Source of the DNA: a virus
Length of the DNA stretch: 50,525 nt
Virus record (IMG/VR): IMGVR_UViG_3300048588_000030
Location: 1-50,525 of that record
Direction: 5' to 3' (one strand)
Part shown: positions 47,960-50,525 of the stretch, piece after piece
Numbering within the stretch: the stretch's first letter is position 1
Layout: each line of letters starts with the position of its first letter
Program-made: the position numbers and the translations under genes
Notes under the pieces: generated by a model
What the model was told of the DNA's origin: nothing
Database searches by the model: none
What the model saw: the letters and a program-made list of their open reading frames with translations, nothing else

Positions 47960-49637
47960 TAGACACCTCCATAGTTTCACTACATCCGCAATTAGCTACG
48001 TGCTCATTTCCTATCATCCGATATGATACAGCGTTAGCCATAGCAAACGTGATAGGCTGCCCACAGTCATAGCACCCACCCTTAGTCAGGTCAAGGAATC
48101 TCTGTGCTGATACCTTTGTGTTATACAGTCCCGGATAAACGAAGCCATCGACCCCGACATACGCCTTCTGTCTATTCTCTGTCGATATACTGTCAACTAA
48201 CTCTGTTGCGCTTGTGCAACGCGGCCCCCCTATCTGCACACTAGCCACGTCGTACGCGTCATCATCAGCATCATCGGTATCTACACCACTGGCATCAATG
48301 TCCTCCCCCTCATATAGCCACAAAGCCTCCTCCCCATGCTCATATGTCGGAACAAAGTCATCCGGCACCTTAGTCGATATCAGGCGACATATGACCTCGA
48401 CCTTTGTATCATCAAGTACCCGCACGCCTATTGGGGCGACCTCCCACACGTGGTCCTTGACTACCCACTGTCCCGGCTCAGCCTTGCCCAAACCTAACAG
48501 GGTGCTATCCAGTCCGTGCAAAGAAGCCTCGACTTGTGCGCACCCTAACTCCCCGGTCAAGCGAGCTATAGTGCGCCCGTTTCTCCTAGTAGAGTGCACT
48601 TGCAGTGGTACGAACAACATTCGATCATCGGGAGTGAGCGACCAATCCATTAACAACTCCAGCATACTATCAGGTATCTTCTTTTGGCGCTGCTCTGGTG
48701 CAGTAGTCGGCGTCACCTCTGTAGTAGGTTGCGCGCTGGGTGGTGTAATCACCGCTGGACGCTCGATGGGTTGCCGTCCCGGCCTGTAGTCTGCGCTATC
48801 ATCATCACAGTAAGATCCGTATGCGTCGTCATAGGCATGGGCCCACTGAGCATACGCCGAAGTTGCGCCACTGTAAGTCGTGTTGTATGTACAACGCTTA
48901 AGTTCAAGTTTGGTCATCTCCGGGGTAATAGTACTTGCTGCGTGGTGCCAGCGCATGAGTACGCCGGGATCAGGCTGAAAATACGTGTCAATGGTAATGC
49001 GAATTCGAGATGCCAACCATCGCAGCATTTCAAACTCAGAGGCGATGTACAGGGTGTTGCTGACACGAGATACCCCAAGGTGCAACGGCCGCTCACTATT
49101 GCGTATCAGATTGATGTACCCACTCCTAGAGTCGTACCACACCAGAGCAAACGCTCCCTCAATCTCCTTGATAACATCCTCTGGCGTGCCCTCATCCAGT
49201 GCGTGAGCTATGTAGTGACTGTCCACTTCAGCAGACTTGGACGAAAGCTTGTTGTGATTATGTATTGTTCCATTGTGAACAAGTGTGATAGCTCCAGATA
49301 TGAACGGGTGCGTGTTATCTGTCGTAGCCCGGCCTTTAGTTGCTGCCCTATTATGCCCAACCGCAGCAAACAAACTTGGCACTGTGCTCATGAAGCCCTT
49401 GGCTGCCGCATCGGCTAGAAACGCAGGGCCGGGCGCGGCCATACGTGCCCAACTAGCCTTTGGCACAGCAACTGAGTGCCGCTCCGCACTCGACGTGTAC
49501 GGCGGTCGCATTACACCAAATATCCCAGTGCCGTCTCTGCCGCGCAACGTGCCCGCAAACATAGCTTGTTCCAAGAAGCTTCGCTTATCTGCTGGGTGCA
49601 TAGCTGATGTAGTAATCACTCCAAATATTCCGCACAT
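47934..49637 (-). CDS. Class II glutamine amidotransferase with extra C-terminal domain
   Basis: A 567-residue protein beginning MCGIFG, with the N-terminal nucleophile Cys2 of class II (Ntn-type) amidotransferases. Conserved stretches follow: GHNRAATKGR (about 113-122), LVHNGTIHNH and VDSHYIAHAL. The domain ends near residue 240. The next 330 residues are unlike the synthase domains of asparagine synthetase or GlmS. They include a Pro/Thr-rich linker, a beta-rich region and a C-terminal Cys cluster (CYDCGQ, CGCSE) that may bind zinc. Family enzymes release ammonia from glutamine for an amide-forming partner, here probably the ATP-grasp or amidoligase enzymes next to it. Confidence 0.85.
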   Translation of the reverse strand: MCGIFGVITTSAMHPADKRSFLEQAMFAGTLRGRDGTGIFGVMRPPYTSSAERHSVAVPKASWARMAAPGPAFLADAAAKGFMSTVPSLFAAVGHNRAATKGRATTDNTHPFISGAITLVHNGTIHNHNKLSSKSAEVDSHYIAHALDEGTPEDVIKEIEGAFALVWYDSRSGYINLIRNSERPLHLGVSRVSNTLYIASEFEMLRWLASRIRITIDTYFQPDPGVLMRWHHAASTITPEMTKLELKRCTYNTTYSGATSAYAQWAHAYDDAYGSYCDDDSADYRPGRQPIERPAVITPPSAQPTTEVTPTTAPEQRQKKIPDSMLELLMDWSLTPDDRMLFVPLQVHSTRRNGRTIARLTGELGCAQVEASLHGLDSTLLGLGKAEPGQWVVKDHVWEVAPIGVRVLDDTKVEVICRLISTKVPDDFVPTYEHGEEALWLYEGEDIDASGVDTDDADDDAYDVASVQIGGPRCTSATELVDSISTENRQKAYVGVDGFVYPGLYNTKVSAQRFLDLTKGGCYDCGQPITFAMANAVSYRMIGNEHVANCGCSETMEVSNARAAVRV

Positions 49638-50525
49638 TAAAACTCGTCCTCCTCAGTAGATTCATCGTTATCGTACTCTTCGTCATTGTACTCAATGTAC
49701 TCTTCATTATACCCCTCATCGTACTCCTGAACTTGCGTGAAAGTGGCCGTATCCTCTTGCGGCCTACGGAACGTATTCAAAAGCTCCCGAAAGTCAACTG
49801 GGCTATCAGCTCGTGCCGGAGCCGCACTAACTTTCTGATGCAAATTGCCGAAGCGCCACTTGAACGTGTCTGGTGATGGCGCTGGAGTATTGCCTAGAAG
49901 AATAGCTATAGAAGTGGGGATGTCGTACTCAAGCAACCACTCAACCTCCAACACAGACGACAGATTAGTGCGTACTGGCGTCGCATTGAACAGGCTTGGA
50001 ATGAGGCTTCGCACCACACTATCGACACTCCTCGTACGCAACTTGAGCAGTAGGTCGTCTGGAGATACGTCTCGTGAGTTGTGCATAAGCTCGTCAATAA
50101 CAGATAGCCACAGTCTTGCCTGTCCTACGTTGTCCCAAAGAGGTGCGTGACGGAACTCCAGCGTTCCGAACTTATGAATAGCCCCCAAGTTGAGTGCGCT
50201 GTACTTCTGAAAGTTATCCCACGCACCGCACCCACGCAGTGCACGGCTTAGCTGCTTGAGCGGAAGGTTAGCTCGGTAGAATGGTATGCAGTATATGTTC
50301 TCCTCTCGATCAGTTCCGCACATAGAGAATAGGATAGGCTCCACTAAACAGTACGCTGCCACGATATTGCGTACGCTATTCGGTGTTTCCAGTTGTACGT
50401 TAGCGTGCACGTGCATTGATGTTCGTATGCTTGAGGTGAACCCGTACGTATACCGCTCAGCGTAGAGCGCATCAAGCATGGAGTGTGCTTGCGTGCGCAT
50501 GACAGGACCGGCCAAGAACTCTATT
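49637..50525 (-). CDS. COOH-NH2 ligase (amidoligase, type 1-like), C-terminal part
   Basis: The open frame enters the window at 50525 and runs to 49637, overlapping the amidotransferase start (TAATG). Its first residues, IEFLAGPVMRTQ, continue a GIEF-type motif, and RTSMHVHANVQLE and EFRHAPLWDN follow. This is the pattern of glutamine synthetase-like amidoligases. The 38 N-terminal residues are encoded at 115-1. The 30 C-terminal residues form a very acidic tail. The sequence between HTTAY and IEF is absent from the window; it should hold the Asp-Gly-Ser-Leu-Arg-type stretch. It is the second amidoligase of the island and is probably full-length in the phage. Confidence 0.75.
   Translation of the reverse strand, partial: IEFLAGPVMRTQAHSMLDALYAERYTYGFTSSIRTSMHVHANVQLETPNSVRNIVAAYCLVEPILFSMCGTDREENIYCIPFYRANLPLKQLSRALRGCGAWDNFQKYSALNLGAIHKFGTLEFRHAPLWDNVGQARLWLSVIDELMHNSRDVSPDDLLLKLRTRSVDSVVRSLIPSLFNATPVRTNLSSVLEVEWLLEYDIPTSIAILLGNTPAPSPDTFKWRFGNLHQKVSAAPARADSPVDFRELLNTFRRPQEDTATFTQVQEYDEGYNEEYIEYNDEEYDNDESTEEDEF

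Noticed and set aside
1-50525. Temperate lifestyle, tRNA genes or T7-type RNA polymerase
   Set aside because: I found no integrase, repressor, tRNA cloverleaf or single-subunit RNA polymerase in the window.

Overview
The window is almost a whole genome of a lytic, tailed, short-tailed (podovirus-type) phage. Virion genes lie together on the plus strand in T7-like order: terminase, portal, scaffold, capsid, two tail-tube proteins, three internal virion proteins, lysozyme, holin. Replication genes lie on the minus strand: primase, DnaB-like helicase, family A DNA polymerase, a likely ssDNA-binding protein, 5'-3' exonuclease and T7-type endonuclease I. I see no integrase, repressor, tRNA or single-subunit RNA polymerase. 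The promoters and promoter signals point to a Gram-negative, probably pseudomonadal, host; this is inference.

Layout. (1) 1-7236, minus strand: small, mostly unknown genes, then a glutamine synthetase-like COOH-NH2 ligase (type 2) and a gamma-glutamylcyclotransferase-like protein. (2) 7237-8355, no genes: three tandem perfect sigma-54 promoter sequences facing left, a possible NtrC-type site behind them, two related hairpins, a phage-type promoter and a 150-bp pure A/T tract. (3) 8356-36422, plus strand: the virion and lysis genes. A block at 17.2-23.5 kb carries receptor-binding or surface proteins and sits between the capsid and tail-tube genes. (4) 36482-46487, minus strand: nucleotide metabolism, recombination and replication. 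(5) 46637-50525, minus strand: an ECF sigma factor, ATP-grasp ligase, class II glutamine amidotransferase and the body of a second amidoligase. The start of that last gene is at 115-1, so the contig is circular in origin. A direct join is out of frame and lacks the middle of a conserved motif, so a short piece of sequence is missing between the two ends.

How it may work together. The amidoligases, amidotransferase, ATP-grasp ligase and cyclotransferase form the type of amide-bond-forming island known by comparative genomics from phage phiEco32. Its substrate is unknown. The sigma factor lies at the downstream end of this island. Three intergenic copies of TGTCACA-N15-CGTT, one before the late genes, one before primase and one before the ssDNA-binding protein gene, look like its promoters. 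Two of the three are followed directly by long A/T tracts, the layout of the T7 primary replication origin. The sigma-54 promoters suggest that one leftmost early gene, and perhaps more, responds to a host enhancer-binding protein such as NtrC. All regulatory assignments are read from sequence pattern only.
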